Below are positions 52,488 through 61,992 of a stretch of DNA of 64,000 nt, one piece after another. The notes under the pieces are model-generated. The model saw only the letters and a list, made by a program, of their open reading frames with translations. It did no database searches and was not told where the DNA came from. The position numbers and the translations under genes are program-made. Source of the stretch: Chryseobacterium ginsenosidimutans (GTDB lineage: Bacteria > Bacteroidota > Bacteroidia > Flavobacteriales > Weeksellaceae); assembly GCF_030823405.1 (NCBI RefSeq), contig NZ_JAUSXC010000001.1, positions 4,075,001 to 4,139,000 on the forward strand, in the 5' to 3' direction. The stretch's first letter is position 1. Each line of letters starts with the position of its first letter.

Positions 52488-53504
52488 TCAATTTCTAAAC
52501 ATCCTATTTCTCCCCGTTTTATATCTCGAAATATCTTTCAAAATCACTTCATCATCTGGATTAAAATGCTTTAATTCGTTGATGATTTCAGAGCGGGTTG
52601 CTACTTTTTCGGCGATGATTCCGTAAGCGATATTTCTTGTTGTTTCTTGAAGTTTCGGATCTTTTTTAAATTCATACTTCATGGCTTCAAGGTAAGTAAT
52701 CTTTTTATCGGAAGACGTTTTATCATACAACTCCTGAATTTGCTGATCGAGTTTTTTAACATCAAAAATATTGGCAAAGTAATTATTCAGACAATTGAAA
52801 GAATCTCGATCTTCTTCCCAGCCTTTCAACAAAATTTTCTGCGCTTCGTCCGGCATTTCCATTTTTTTACGATAGATTGATGAGCCTTTTACCATCTGAT
52901 TGTTGCTCACATAATCGTCTACAACCATTTGATAATAGGTGTTGGAATTTTTAACATCATTAATTTGCCTGTACAAGTCGCCTACTTTTTCTTTTTGCTC
53001 AAGTTCTTTATACAAATCGATTGCTTTTCTGTATTGTTTTGCTTTTTCATAACAGTTTGCCGCTTCAGATTTATTTTTTAATTTTTTAAGATAGATCACC
53101 GCCGCTTCATTATAAAAACCTCCGTCTTCCAAAGTTTTTGCCCCTCGATAATTGTCCTGAAGCAAATTCATATATACTTTTGCTGCTTTTTTATAATCTT
53201 TTTCGGTGATGTATTTTTGGGCAAGATCTTCATATTTATTTCTGATTCTGTCAAAAAGTGAACTTTCCACATAAGAACTGCCGCCACCGACTTTTTTTCC
53301 AAACAGATTTCCATTTTTTTCTTTGTCTTCCAAACGAAGAAGCACCATAAAAATGATAAAAGCAACGATAGCAAAAATTGCCAAAGTCCCAAGAACACTC
53401 AAAAAACTCTGATGAAACAGCTGCGCCAAAATCCCGAGAACCTTAATGATCACCAGAATAAAAAATGCCGCCATGAATTTGTCTACAAACTTCTGCCTAT
53501 TCAT
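52488..53504 (-). CDS. Membrane protein with TPR-like repeats (MoxR-vWA cluster)
   Basis: A 338-residue protein. Two membrane segments (about 9-30 and 33-57) anchor a cytosolic helical-repeat domain (about 85-300). Repeats such as YKKAAKVYMNLLQDNY, YNEAAVIYLKKLKN and YRKAIDLYKELEQK resemble tetratricopeptide units. It probably scaffolds partners of the MoxR-vWA system. Its start overlaps the previous gene's end by eight bases, and it is last in the operon. Confidence 0.78.
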   Translation of the reverse strand: MNRQKFVDKFMAAFFILVIIKVLGILAQLFHQSFLSVLGTLAIFAIVAFIIFMVLLRLEDKEKNGNLFGKKVGGGSSYVESSLFDRIRNKYEDLAQKYITEKDYKKAAKVYMNLLQDNYRGAKTLEDGGFYNEAAVIYLKKLKNKSEAANCYEKAKQYRKAIDLYKELEQKEKVGDLYRQINDVKNSNTYYQMVVDDYVSNNQMVKGSSIYRKKMEMPDEAQKILLKGWEEDRDSFNCLNNYFANIFDVKKLDQQIQELYDKTSSDKKITYLEAMKYEFKKDPKLQETTRNIAYGIIAEKVATRSEIINELKHFNPDDEVILKDISRYKTGRNRMFRN

Positions 53505-55215
53505 CTTTGTCTGATTTTAAAATGGTTTTGTCTTCGCTAAAAAGACGGTAAAGAAGCAACACAACACCGATAATGAGAATCCATACAAACCAGTTGTAAC
53601 CGAACATTTCGATCAAAGGATAGAAAATATACGCCAACATTACAACAAGTATAATAATTAGAAAAATTTTAATACCATTTGGAACATTATCGCCTCCAAT
53701 ATTTAAAGATTTCCTTTTTACAACAAAAGAATAAAGCCCGACTATGCCCGTCATGAAAATGATTAACCAAATAATTTCCGAGAAAGAAATATTGTGTTTC
53801 GAGTAAGGTTTTTCATTTTCAAATGTTTCCATTTTTTTTGCTTTATTAGGATCAATCGGCGGTTCAATATATTCTTTTGTTCCGTAAAGTCGACCCAACG
53901 AATCTTCAATCAATACCTGTTTCTTTTTCAAAAGTGTTTTTACAATTCCCTGATCTGCAGGTTTTCCTGAACTTATTTTGTTTAAAGAATCTGCAATTTT
54001 CTTCTTGTATTTTTCTTCGTTTTGAGCTAAATATTTTACGATTTTTTTATGATAGACTCTTTTTAAAGAATCAGTTGAAGTTGTGACTTTATTTTCTATG
54101 ACATCGGCTTCTTTAGAAATTTTTTCAATGGGTCGTCCTCCGTTTTTAAGATATTTTTCATATGCATTTTCTTTCTTATAATCATGATGCATTAGATTTG
54201 CAATCATATACTCCTCCATCAATTCACGTCTTTTTCTTCCATACATCGAATCGATTTTCATATCAATATCCGTGACACCTGACTTGTAAGCAACAACAGG
54301 ATTCATCCTATTTTTATCTACGTCTGAAATTTTTCCCGATGAAGCCATTGGAGCATTTTCTACATGCTTTTCCTTATTTAAAAAAATAAATAATCTGACT
54401 AACCCAATGACAATTAAAAACACCCAAAAGATCCATCGGTATTTTTGAGAATAAGTTGAATTTGACCGATCTCCGGAATTACTACCAAATAGTTTTCCGA
54501 ACCACGTATTTTCTAAAAATTTAAATTTTCCAAAACCATCACCTCTGGAAGTTCCCATCACATCAAGCGGAACTCCAAGATCTACCGCTCTGTCTGGATA
54601 TTTTTCGATATAGCTTAAATATTTTTCAATCTCTTTTTTGTTTCCGGCCATCACTTTTTTCAGATCAAAAGGAAGATCTTTCATCCATTCTTCTTCAGTT
54701 TGTGGTTTTTGAAGTGCTTCTAAGACTTTTTCATCATCCATTTCTACGGTATAACTCTCAATTTGCTGAGGAATTTTTATACCGTTGGACGGTTTTCGGA
54801 TTTTATCTTCAGATTGCTTTGGATTTTGAATTAATGAGGTCCAGTCGATTTCTTCATTCAATTTTACTAATCCAAATCCCGGATGCATGATTAGAAACTC
54901 CGAATCAATATTTTGCCATTCTTCGGGATTTATTTTTGGATAAAAAGTGGTGTTTTCAGGAATAAAAAACTTACCGTCAACACATTGAAAACAAGAATTT
55001 CTGCCAATCTCAGTCGGAACATTATTTTGAAAAATTAAAAAGCAACCATACAAAACATTCGGTTCATTCGAAGGAATCGGAAACGACTGAATTTGGTTTA
55101 AATCTATCCCTAAAATTTCGATCTCATTGAGCCATATCAAAGGAGAAGAACCTTTAATTAAAAGTCCTTTTTTAGGATAATTATTTTTCGGAAAAGGTTT
55201 TATTCTAAGCTCCAT
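53497..55215 (-). CDS. bpX-type membrane protein of the MoxR-vWA system
   Basis: A 572-residue protein. The N-terminal 150 residues (MELRIKPFPKNNYPKKGLLI, a bpX6-like region) precede a linker, then one membrane segment at about 258-275 and three to four near the C-terminus (about 475-560). Between them is a basic, coiled-coil-prone region (about 310-440). It overlaps both neighbours by 8-11 bases. I assign it as the bpX6-like member of the MoxR-vWA-beta-propeller ternary system from context and start similarity. Confidence 0.6.
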   Translation of the reverse strand: MELRIKPFPKNNYPKKGLLIKGSSPLIWLNEIEILGIDLNQIQSFPIPSNEPNVLYGCFLIFQNNVPTEIGRNSCFQCVDGKFFIPENTTFYPKINPEEWQNIDSEFLIMHPGFGLVKLNEEIDWTSLIQNPKQSEDKIRKPSNGIKIPQQIESYTVEMDDEKVLEALQKPQTEEEWMKDLPFDLKKVMAGNKKEIEKYLSYIEKYPDRAVDLGVPLDVMGTSRGDGFGKFKFLENTWFGKLFGSNSGDRSNSTYSQKYRWIFWVFLIVIGLVRLFIFLNKEKHVENAPMASSGKISDVDKNRMNPVVAYKSGVTDIDMKIDSMYGRKRRELMEEYMIANLMHHDYKKENAYEKYLKNGGRPIEKISKEADVIENKVTTSTDSLKRVYHKKIVKYLAQNEEKYKKKIADSLNKISSGKPADQGIVKTLLKKKQVLIEDSLGRLYGTKEYIEPPIDPNKAKKMETFENEKPYSKHNISFSEIIWLIIFMTGIVGLYSFVVKRKSLNIGGDNVPNGIKIFLIIILVVMLAYIFYPLIEMFGYNWFVWILIIGVVLLLYRLFSEDKTILKSDKDE

Positions 55216-57589
55216 ATCTCACAATATGTTTAATAAAAGCTTCCATATAATCCGAATACATTTCGTCCATTTCTCTTACTTTCAATTTTGAATGTTTAGG
55301 TAGATAATATTCTGAGCCCCCAAAATCTTTTTCTGTAGCAATCGCCAAATACCCATAATGAGTAGAGGGCATGTAAAATGTCGGAATATTTTTGTTACTG
55401 CTAATGAAAGTAAGCATTCCACGATTATCAGTAATAACTTCACTTCCATCTCCAAAAATAAATTTATTTTTATCTTGAACTGCCAACATATGAATGTGTT
55501 GTGGAGTTTTAACTAAGCTGTAAACATTCTCAGTTTGCAATTCTAAAGTAAAATTTGAAATAATCAACTCATCAACATCATTGATACCTATTTTAGTAAA
55601 ATTATTCAAAATTTTTGCTCCTCTGTTTTTTAATTTATTAAGTTCAGTTTCACTTTTGATACCATTTTTAAAAATTTCATCATCGTTTTTCACAGATTCA
55701 ACAGAGAGATTACCTTCTAAATTTATAACGGAAATCTTTGTAGCATCAGAATTATATAGATAAAAATTTTTATTAAAATAAATTAAACTAAAATTCTCAG
55801 GAATATTTTGCCCCGTAAGATTCAGTTCAGAATACTCTTTTGTATTTAAATTTAACTTGGAAAGTATTTTCTTATCTGGCTGAAATTGAGCCAAAATATA
55901 ATTTCCTGACCTATTTTTAGCTAAAGCAAACTGACCTCTTGGTTTTATTGAAATATTTTCAATAATTACTTCGCAGCCCTTTTGAGTACTTATATTTTGA
56001 TAGATATTTTTATTATAGTAATTATCTGACAAATATGTTTTAAGGAGTTGTTTTTTGTTGCTTAGAATATAAAATTCACCTTCATATAAAAATGTTTTAA
56101 TTCTTTCTTTTGGAGTAGGAAATAATAACGGATAATTCTTTGGAACATCGGTTTTAATTCTATTTCTCTGTACAGTTTTTGTCTTTTGTTTTGGCGGATT
56201 TGCCCATAATTCTTTTAAAGGAAGCTGAATTTTCTGGACGTGTTTTCTTGTCCCTTGATGATGTTTGTAAAAATTAAGTTCGCCGTTTGCAGAAGTTGTC
56301 ACCAAAAACTTCAGTCGGTTTCTTTTTTCATGAATGACTTTCTGCACATTTGGATTTTCTAAATTTTCCTGATTGGTAATAAAAAAAACTTCAAGATCTT
56401 TTTCCTTATGCTCTTCCTGAAAAAATTTGTTTAAAGCCGTAGAAACTTCCAAAACCGGACTTACCTGATTCAGATTTTCCACTACTTCATCTACTTTATC
56501 CAACGAAATCGGAATATTAGTTTGTCCTATCGCAAAAATTTTACATTCGGAATGTGCTTTAGGATGTTTGATCACTGCAATTGCTGATGCAAAAGCCAAA
56601 ACTTTCGGAGTTCCCCAATTTTTTAAGGAAGTATCAATGAGAATAATTCTTTCAAAAATATTTTCTTCAGGCGGAATTTCCCGTTGAATATACAATGCTT
56701 CATTATTCGCAACACGGTTCATGAAAACCTCATCTTCATTGGCAAATTCCGACAAAAGCATTCTGTTAAAATCGCCTTTGTTCGTCATATCAGAAATTCC
56801 TCCAATCGGCTGTTCGCCGGGAGAAAGGTGACGCATGGGGATTTTCAGACCGCTCCAGATTCTTTTAATTAAACTTCCGATCTGAAAAGTTTTTGGCTCC
56901 TCGATTAGTTCCTGGATGAAATCTTTATCTGTTTCTACAGTGGTTTCTTCTTCTACAACTTCGTCTTCAAGCTCGGGAATTTTTTCATATTCATACATTG
57001 TATTCACAATAGCATTTACATTAGGAAATCTATCATACAATAATGCTAAAGTTTTAATATCTCTGTCTATAACAGGCAAATTAAGTTTAAAATGATTGGA
57101 AGCTTCAGAAAGTCTTGTCGGATTTCTTTCAAAAATTTTTATAATTAATTTCGAATTTCCCTCCGAAAGCTGATTATGACTATTTTTAAAAATTGTTTTT
57201 AGAAGAATTATTTTATTTTGTCCTTTTTTAAAAGAAGGCTTTAATTCATTTAAATATCCTAAAAACTTAGATGCCCTAACGATATCATCTGTAATTCTTT
57301 TTGGAAGTTTATTTTCCGCTTTATTAATATGCAGAAGAACGGCATCAAGATTAAGGTAATTCTCCTGCACAGCATATAAAACCAATAGCAAAGAACCGAA
57401 AGGGGGAAATCCCACATCCGTTAACTCCTTTAAAATTTCCATTAAATAAGTTCTGTAAGAAATAGTTCCTACATTTGGAATGTATAAAAAGTTGTTTTTA
57501 TTATAGCCGTTTGATTCAGGAATATCTTCATCTGTTCCCCAATCCCAAAAGTAGTCTTCATAAGACTGAAAATACGAAACTAAATCCAT
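55205..57589 (-). CDS. vWA-domain protein with beta-propeller (bpX) region
   Basis: A 794-residue protein. A helical N-terminal part (about 1-250) precedes a von Willebrand A domain at about 310-460. The MIDAS site reads IILIDTSLKNWG, where a canonical site is D-x-S-x-S, so metal binding may be weakened. The C-terminal half (about 490-780) is made of beta-rich repeats such as KEYSELNL and ILAQFQPDKKILSKL, consistent with a propeller. It forms, with MoxR, the core of a ternary system. Confidence 0.72.
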   Translation of the reverse strand: MDLVSYFQSYEDYFWDWGTDEDIPESNGYNKNNFLYIPNVGTISYRTYLMEILKELTDVGFPPFGSLLLVLYAVQENYLNLDAVLLHINKAENKLPKRITDDIVRASKFLGYLNELKPSFKKGQNKIILLKTIFKNSHNQLSEGNSKLIIKIFERNPTRLSEASNHFKLNLPVIDRDIKTLALLYDRFPNVNAIVNTMYEYEKIPELEDEVVEEETTVETDKDFIQELIEEPKTFQIGSLIKRIWSGLKIPMRHLSPGEQPIGGISDMTNKGDFNRMLLSEFANEDEVFMNRVANNEALYIQREIPPEENIFERIILIDTSLKNWGTPKVLAFASAIAVIKHPKAHSECKIFAIGQTNIPISLDKVDEVVENLNQVSPVLEVSTALNKFFQEEHKEKDLEVFFITNQENLENPNVQKVIHEKRNRLKFLVTTSANGELNFYKHHQGTRKHVQKIQLPLKELWANPPKQKTKTVQRNRIKTDVPKNYPLLFPTPKERIKTFLYEGEFYILSNKKQLLKTYLSDNYYNKNIYQNISTQKGCEVIIENISIKPRGQFALAKNRSGNYILAQFQPDKKILSKLNLNTKEYSELNLTGQNIPENFSLIYFNKNFYLYNSDATKISVINLEGNLSVESVKNDDEIFKNGIKSETELNKLKNRGAKILNNFTKIGINDVDELIISNFTLELQTENVYSLVKTPQHIHMLAVQDKNKFIFGDGSEVITDNRGMLTFISSNKNIPTFYMPSTHYGYLAIATEKDFGGSEYYLPKHSKLKVREMDEMYSDYMEAFIKHIVRYGA

Positions 57590-58323
57590 TCTCTTGCTTT
57601 TTCAGTGAGACGAAATGAACTTACAGACAATTTTCGGAAATCATCTTTATTAAGATGTAAAACACTTCCGTTTTCATTCCACAACAGCCATTGATCCTTA
57701 CTTGTATTGTATTTTCTTTGAAGTAATGAACTCAAATTTTTAAACTCGAAATCAAAACCTGTCGGTAAAAGATGTCCGTCTTTCATCCAATATGTTTTTC
57801 CCGGAAAACTCAATAGCGGATTTCCAAGAAATAGTGCTTTATCATTAATAACAATCCAATTTATTTTTTCCAGTTTGAATTTTGGTAAAGCTATAATTGT
57901 ATTTTTAATCTCAGCTATTGAACTTAATAAAGCTGTTGCAGGTTGCTCTTCTTCGCTCTGTATTAATTTAACTTCAATTTTCTCATCAATTCCGAAAAAA
58001 TTCTGGTTTGATGGCGGAAAAGTTAATCGTAATGCTTTATCAATAGGTGTCCAAAGCAAAGCTGTTCGCACTTTTTTACTTGGAACCAAAGCGTCTTTTC
58101 TAAATAAAAGCCCTTCTCTTAATTCATACAACAAAAAATTGGGCAACTGCTGAATCTCCGACGAAACAGCCTGCTCATCGGTAAAACCTTTCAACCAGAT
58201 AACATCTTCTTCCAAAGCGATCTGAACATTTTTCCAGTCACGGATCGAACCTAAAAAATCTTCATCAGCCCGGGGAATTTCTGCCCAAAATTCTATTATA
58301 CCGTTTGAAGAATCTTCTGCCAT
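57580..58323 (-). CDS. bpX-associated protein of the MoxR-vWA cluster
   Basis: A 247-residue, tryptophan-rich, mostly beta protein without signal or membrane segment (start MAEDSSNGIIEFWAEIP at 58323). An in-frame ATG at 58383 would overlap the MoxR gene by 88 bases and is less likely. Its place between MoxR and vWA matches the bpX5-like component of the ternary system. The assignment rests on context. It overlaps the vWA gene by 10 bases. Confidence 0.6.
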   Translation of the reverse strand: MAEDSSNGIIEFWAEIPRADEDFLGSIRDWKNVQIALEEDVIWLKGFTDEQAVSSEIQQLPNFLLYELREGLLFRKDALVPSKKVRTALLWTPIDKALRLTFPPSNQNFFGIDEKIEVKLIQSEEEQPATALLSSIAEIKNTIIALPKFKLEKINWIVINDKALFLGNPLLSFPGKTYWMKDGHLLPTGFDFEFKNLSSLLQRKYNTSKDQWLLWNENGSVLHLNKDDFRKLSVSSFRLTEKAREWI

Positions 58324-59429
58324 AAACTTTCGATTTCTTGTTGAATGTATTGTTTTTGCTCCGGATTTCTGATCCAGTCGCATCTAGTTTGAAGGTATCT
58401 TAATTTATCTTTAATGACATTTTGCTCCTCAAAACTTAAGGTTTCATTATTCCATTTTTCAACCAGAATTTTCACGTCTTTCATAACTTCTTCCGGATTC
58501 GGAGTTTTGTTTTGCAAAGCTTGCGGATGAGATTTCGGATGGTCATCTTTTTCAATTGTCCTGTTGATAATTCCTTCTAAAATTTCAATTTGCTCTTCTG
58601 TATCCCAAATGTTTTTCAGCACCCATAAATCTGAAAGAATGGCTTCGTTTCTGCCGCAAATTAAAGCACTTGCAGCAATTAAATTTTGCAGTTTTACGGC
58701 TCGTCTGTCGGAAATTGCAATTCCTGTATTTCGAAGATTGATAATTGTATTTAAATATACTTCGTAAATCGGTTTTAAGTCAACAGATTTACATAAATTT
58801 TGAAGTTCTTTAATCTCATGTGACAGAATTTCGGGAACTTCCGTATCTGTATTACTTTCCTGTTTTCTTCCGGCTAAAAGCACCTGCTGAAGAAGATCGG
58901 GATGTACATAATCAACATTAATCCTGATCAGAAAACGGTCGAATAACGCATTCAAAGCTTCATCTTCAGGAAGAACGTTACTTGCTCCCACAAACATAAG
59001 CGCAGGAAGATTTTTGGTTTCTTTTCCTCTTTTAAAAATCTTTTCGTTCAAAGCCATCAAAAGGGAATTCAGAATCGCTGAATTGGCATTGAAAATCTCA
59101 TCCAGAAAAACCATAGACGCTTCCGGCATCATACCTTCTGTATTGGTCAACAATTCTCCTTCTTTCAGCTTTCTGATATCAAAAGGTCCGAAAATCTCAT
59201 TCGGTTCTGTGAAACGTGTCAACAGATATTCGAAGTTTTTACCGTCTTTTACTGTTTTTGCCAAGGTTCTCACAATGGCAGATTTTGCAGTTCCCGGAGG
59301 ACCATACAAAAATGCGTTTTCTCTGGCCAAAAGGCAGATTCCCAACAAATCAACAACGTCGTTTTTTCCGACGAAAGTATCTTTTACGTAGGTAAGAACT
59401 CTGTTTAATTTTTCTATATTTTGAGTCAT
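58296..59429 (-). CDS. MoxR family AAA+ ATPase
   Basis: A 377-residue AAA+ ATPase. Walker A GPPGTAKSAI is at about 39-48, Walker B MVFLDEIFNANSAI at about 106-119, sensor I GASN at about 148 and an arginine-containing ALFDRFLIR at about 162. A C-terminal helical region follows. MoxR ATPases act with vWA proteins to remodel partner proteins. It is the second gene of the cluster and overlaps the next by 28 bases. Confidence 0.93.
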   Translation of the reverse strand: MTQNIEKLNRVLTYVKDTFVGKNDVVDLLGICLLARENAFLYGPPGTAKSAIVRTLAKTVKDGKNFEYLLTRFTEPNEIFGPFDIRKLKEGELLTNTEGMMPEASMVFLDEIFNANSAILNSLLMALNEKIFKRGKETKNLPALMFVGASNVLPEDEALNALFDRFLIRINVDYVHPDLLQQVLLAGRKQESNTDTEVPEILSHEIKELQNLCKSVDLKPIYEVYLNTIINLRNTGIAISDRRAVKLQNLIAASALICGRNEAILSDLWVLKNIWDTEEQIEILEGIINRTIEKDDHPKSHPQALQNKTPNPEEVMKDVKILVEKWNNETLSFEEQNVIKDKLRYLQTRCDWIRNPEQKQYIQQEIESLWQKILQTV

Positions 59430-59445
59430 TTATTTTTGTGTTATA

Positions 59446-59537
59446 TTTTTTTTAACGCAAAGAGCGCAAAGTTTCTTAATTAATTCCTGCTTTTATGTTC
59501 GCAAAGGCGTTTCACAGCTAAGAAATACAAAAAAAAT
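59446..59537. repeat. Dispersed AACGCAAAG repeat (second copy)
   Basis: TTTTTAACGCAAAG, TTCGCAAAGGCGTTTCAC and AGCTAAGAAATACAAA occur in the same order as at 50083-50175. The copy separates the MoxR gene from the 213-aa gene. Confidence 0.6.
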
Positions 59538-60178
59538 TAATTGTTTATTATTTTTAATTCTCGCCAAAAAATTTCTTTATACATTCCAAACTCTGCCATT
59601 AAGAGTTGATTGATGTATGGAATTTCAGCTAAGTTATAAGCTTTCTTTTCTACAATTCTTTCGAGATATAATTTTCGGTATGTTTTATCTTTTAATTCTT
59701 CTTCCCAATTGATTTTATCCAGATTCAGATCAAAACCAATTCCTGAATAATGAAACTGTTTTAAAATGATTTCCAGCATTTTGATTAACGGATCTTCCGG
59801 ATCGGCATTTTGTAATGCATCCATAATTTGCGGTAAAAACCTTAATGATAAATCTGCAGACAGTAAGGAGGCAACATTTCTTTTTCCATTAAATTGCGGA
59901 ATTAATGTTGCCAGATTTTTTGCCGTATCTTTTCGAATTAAATATAATTGTGCACTGTGATACAAAACTTTTGCCGCCCAAACTGCCGTTTCACAATCGC
60001 AATTGATCTGATCAGATAAAAATTCTAATCTTTCTTTTTCAAATTCGGTTTCAAAATAATCTGCGGCATCCTGCTCTTCATTTTTTGAGAGTTCATGAAG
60101 ATCGGTGAAGATTGTAATGCATTCATCCTTCCGAAGCAAAAACAAAGTATCTAAAAACGGGGATTTAATTTTCATCAT
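59537..60178 (-). CDS. Protein of unknown function, 213 aa, first in the MoxR-vWA cluster
   Basis: A helical cytosolic protein with four cysteines and histidines scattered and no clear catalytic motif. The segment DCETAVWAAKVLYHSAQLYLI (shown in part: AVWAAKVLYHSAQLY) is amphipathic. It sits 107 bases upstream of MoxR with a repeat element between. It may belong to the ternary system or be independent. I do not recognise the family. Confidence 0.65.
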   Translation of the reverse strand: MMKIKSPFLDTLFLLRKDECITIFTDLHELSKNEEQDAADYFETEFEKERLEFLSDQINCDCETAVWAAKVLYHSAQLYLIRKDTAKNLATLIPQFNGKRNVASLLSADLSLRFLPQIMDALQNADPEDPLIKMLEIILKQFHYSGIGFDLNLDKINWEEELKDKTYRKLYLERIVEKKAYNLAEIPYINQLLMAEFGMYKEIFWRELKIINN

Positions 60179-60375
60179 CTAACAAAAATAAAAATATTAT
60201 TTGTGAATTATCAATTTTGCTTTGTAAGATAAATTGTTAATTGAAATTACGTTGTACTTTTTAGCCCCGATTGAAGTGAAAATCCTTTTTTGAAAAAAAA
60301 GATTATAACGGAAAGCGGGAAATAGCTCCTAAAAAAATTCAAATGCATGAGGAATTCACTTTTTCACATATTTGT

Positions 60376-60383
60376 TATCTTTG
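60376..60383 (+). promoter_or_regulatory. -7 box of deoD
   Basis: TATCTTTG matches TAnnTTTG; it ends 19 bases before the ATG at 60403. Confidence 0.5.
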
Positions 60384-60402
60384 CTCATTCAAATAAAAAA
60401 TT

Positions 60403-61113
60403 ATGAGTATTCACATCAGTGCAAAAAAAGGAGAAATTGCTAACGTTGTTTTACAACCCGGAGATCCGTTACGTGCCAAATATATTGCTGAGAATTTTCT
60501 TGAAAACGCCAAATTGGTAAGCCAGACCAGAGGTATTTTTTACTATACAGGTCTTTATAAAGGTAAGGAAATCTCTGTGGGAGCAAGCGGAATGGGCTTT
60601 CCGAGCATAGGAATTTATTCTTTTGAGCTGTACACAGAATATGAGGTGGAAACGATTATCAGAATCGGAACTTGTGGCGGATATTCGAGCGACGTAAAAT
60701 TATTTGATATTCTAAATGTAGAAAATGCAGCCAGTGAAAGTACCTATGCAAAATTTGCATGGGGTTCTGAAGAAGAAATACTCCCTCATCAAGGAAATAT
60801 TTTCGGTATTATCAACGAAACTGCTGAAGAATTATCTTTAAAAGCTAAAGCTACCAACATTCACAGCAGTGATATTTTTTACAGAAAAGATCCTGCAGTT
60901 CCGGCAATTGCAACCAAATACAACTGTCCTGCAGTAGAAATGGAAGCATTCGGATTGTTTGCCAATGCCAAATATTTGGGTAAAAATGCAGCAACTATTC
61001 TTACGGTTTCTGACATTATCCCTACTAAAGAATTTATTTCGGCAGACGAAAGAGAAAAAGCACTGAAACCAATGATTGAGCTGGCTCTGGAAGCCGCTTT
61101 GAAGGTGGTTTAA
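60403..61113 (+). CDS. deoD: Purine-nucleoside phosphorylase, DeoD type
   Basis: Phosphorolysis of purine (deoxy)nucleosides to base and (deoxy)ribose 1-phosphate. The 236-residue length fits the hexameric DeoD class. Visible are QPGDPLRAKYIAENFL (about 17-32), IRIGTCGGYS (about 85-94), AVEMEAFGLFANA (about 183) and the catalytic aspartate in TVSDIIPT (about 204). Standalone gene ending in a strong bidirectional hairpin. Confidence 0.96.
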   Translation: MSIHISAKKGEIANVVLQPGDPLRAKYIAENFLENAKLVSQTRGIFYYTGLYKGKEISVGASGMGFPSIGIYSFELYTEYEVETIIRIGTCGGYSSDVKLFDILNVENAASESTYAKFAWGSEEEILPHQGNIFGIINETAEELSLKAKATNIHSSDIFYRKDPAVPAIATKYNCPAVEMEAFGLFANAKYLGKNAATILTVSDIIPTKEFISADEREKALKPMIELALEAALKVV

Positions 61114-61132
61114 TTGTCAATATAATTCATAA

Positions 61133-61166
61133 AAAAGAGCTTTACATTAATTTGTGAAGCTCTTTT
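61133..61166. terminator. Bidirectional terminator deoD / 216-aa gene
   Basis: A 14-bp stem AAAAGAGCTTTACA / TGTGAAGCTCTTTT (one G-U), loop TTAATT, T-runs on both strands. Confidence 0.8.
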
Positions 61167-61815
61167 ATTCATTAATAAAAACTTCCAGAAAACCAATCAA
61201 CTGTTTTCCATCTTGGCTCCAGCGGATTCCGTGACCACCTTTTTCCCTGATTTCATACACTAATTCATGTTTGTAATGAAAGAAAACATTCCACCAGGTT
61301 TTATTGTCGAAAATATAATTAATTTTTTCCATTACTTTTTGCTGTTTCTCTTGATTATTTCCTGTTACTTCACCCCAGAATTGGTCATCCATTCTTCCGA
61401 CATGTTTTTCCCAGGCTCTCTGAGCAATCGTAATTTCGTTGTTAAAAGGTTTTTTACAGGCATCAATCAGGATATTTTCAAGCGGCGGGATTGCATTTTC
61501 ATCCCGAATACTTGCCGAAGTTAGTCTTTGACCTAAAATATTCAGCCAATGTTCAAAAGGTATTTCCTGCAATTGTTCTGCTTCAACTTCAGTTGCATTT
61601 TGAGATTCGAGAATATAAATGAATTTATTAAAGCTTTCATTGCGGTCGATTTTGAGTTCTTCATTGAAAAAAGGAAGATCCCAATCTAAGCTTTGATCTT
61701 TAAATCTCTGAATATTTTCACTTAGGCTCTTTACATGTTCTTCAGATAAAATTGTGCTGTATTTTTCTTTCCATTCATCTGAAAATAATGGAATATACTT
61801 TTCAAATATATTCAT
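61165..61815 (-). CDS. Protein of unknown function, 216 aa
   Basis: A soluble, acidic, tryptophan-rich protein without signal peptide. The C-terminal part contains WWNVFFHYKHELVYEIREKGGHGIRW (shown in part: WWNVFFHYKHE, GGHGIRW) and ends QLIGFLEVFINE. I do not recognise the family; it could be an uncharacterised Flavobacteriia family. It converges with deoD. Confidence 0.75.
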   Translation of the reverse strand: MNIFEKYIPLFSDEWKEKYSTILSEEHVKSLSENIQRFKDQSLDWDLPFFNEELKIDRNESFNKFIYILESQNATEVEAEQLQEIPFEHWLNILGQRLTSASIRDENAIPPLENILIDACKKPFNNEITIAQRAWEKHVGRMDDQFWGEVTGNNQEKQQKVMEKINYIFDNKTWWNVFFHYKHELVYEIREKGGHGIRWSQDGKQLIGFLEVFINE

Positions 61816-61958
61816 GATTACAAAATTTTATCAGATTTACAGAAAGATTTTCTTCGGCAATTAAAAATCCGACAAGGTTGAACCAATTTTCTCCCCGGTT
61901 CCTGTAATTCATATTCAAAAATATACTATTTCCGGAAAACAGGTTTATAATTATTTGA

Positions 61959-61984
61959 AAGGCACCAGAAAAAACCGGTGCCTT
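61959..61984. terminator. Hairpin downstream of the lipoprotein genes
   Basis: AAGGCACC / GGTGCCTT stem with an A-rich loop, nine bases after the last lipoprotein-unit stop on the minus strand. Confidence 0.55.
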
Positions 61985-61992
61985 ATATATTG

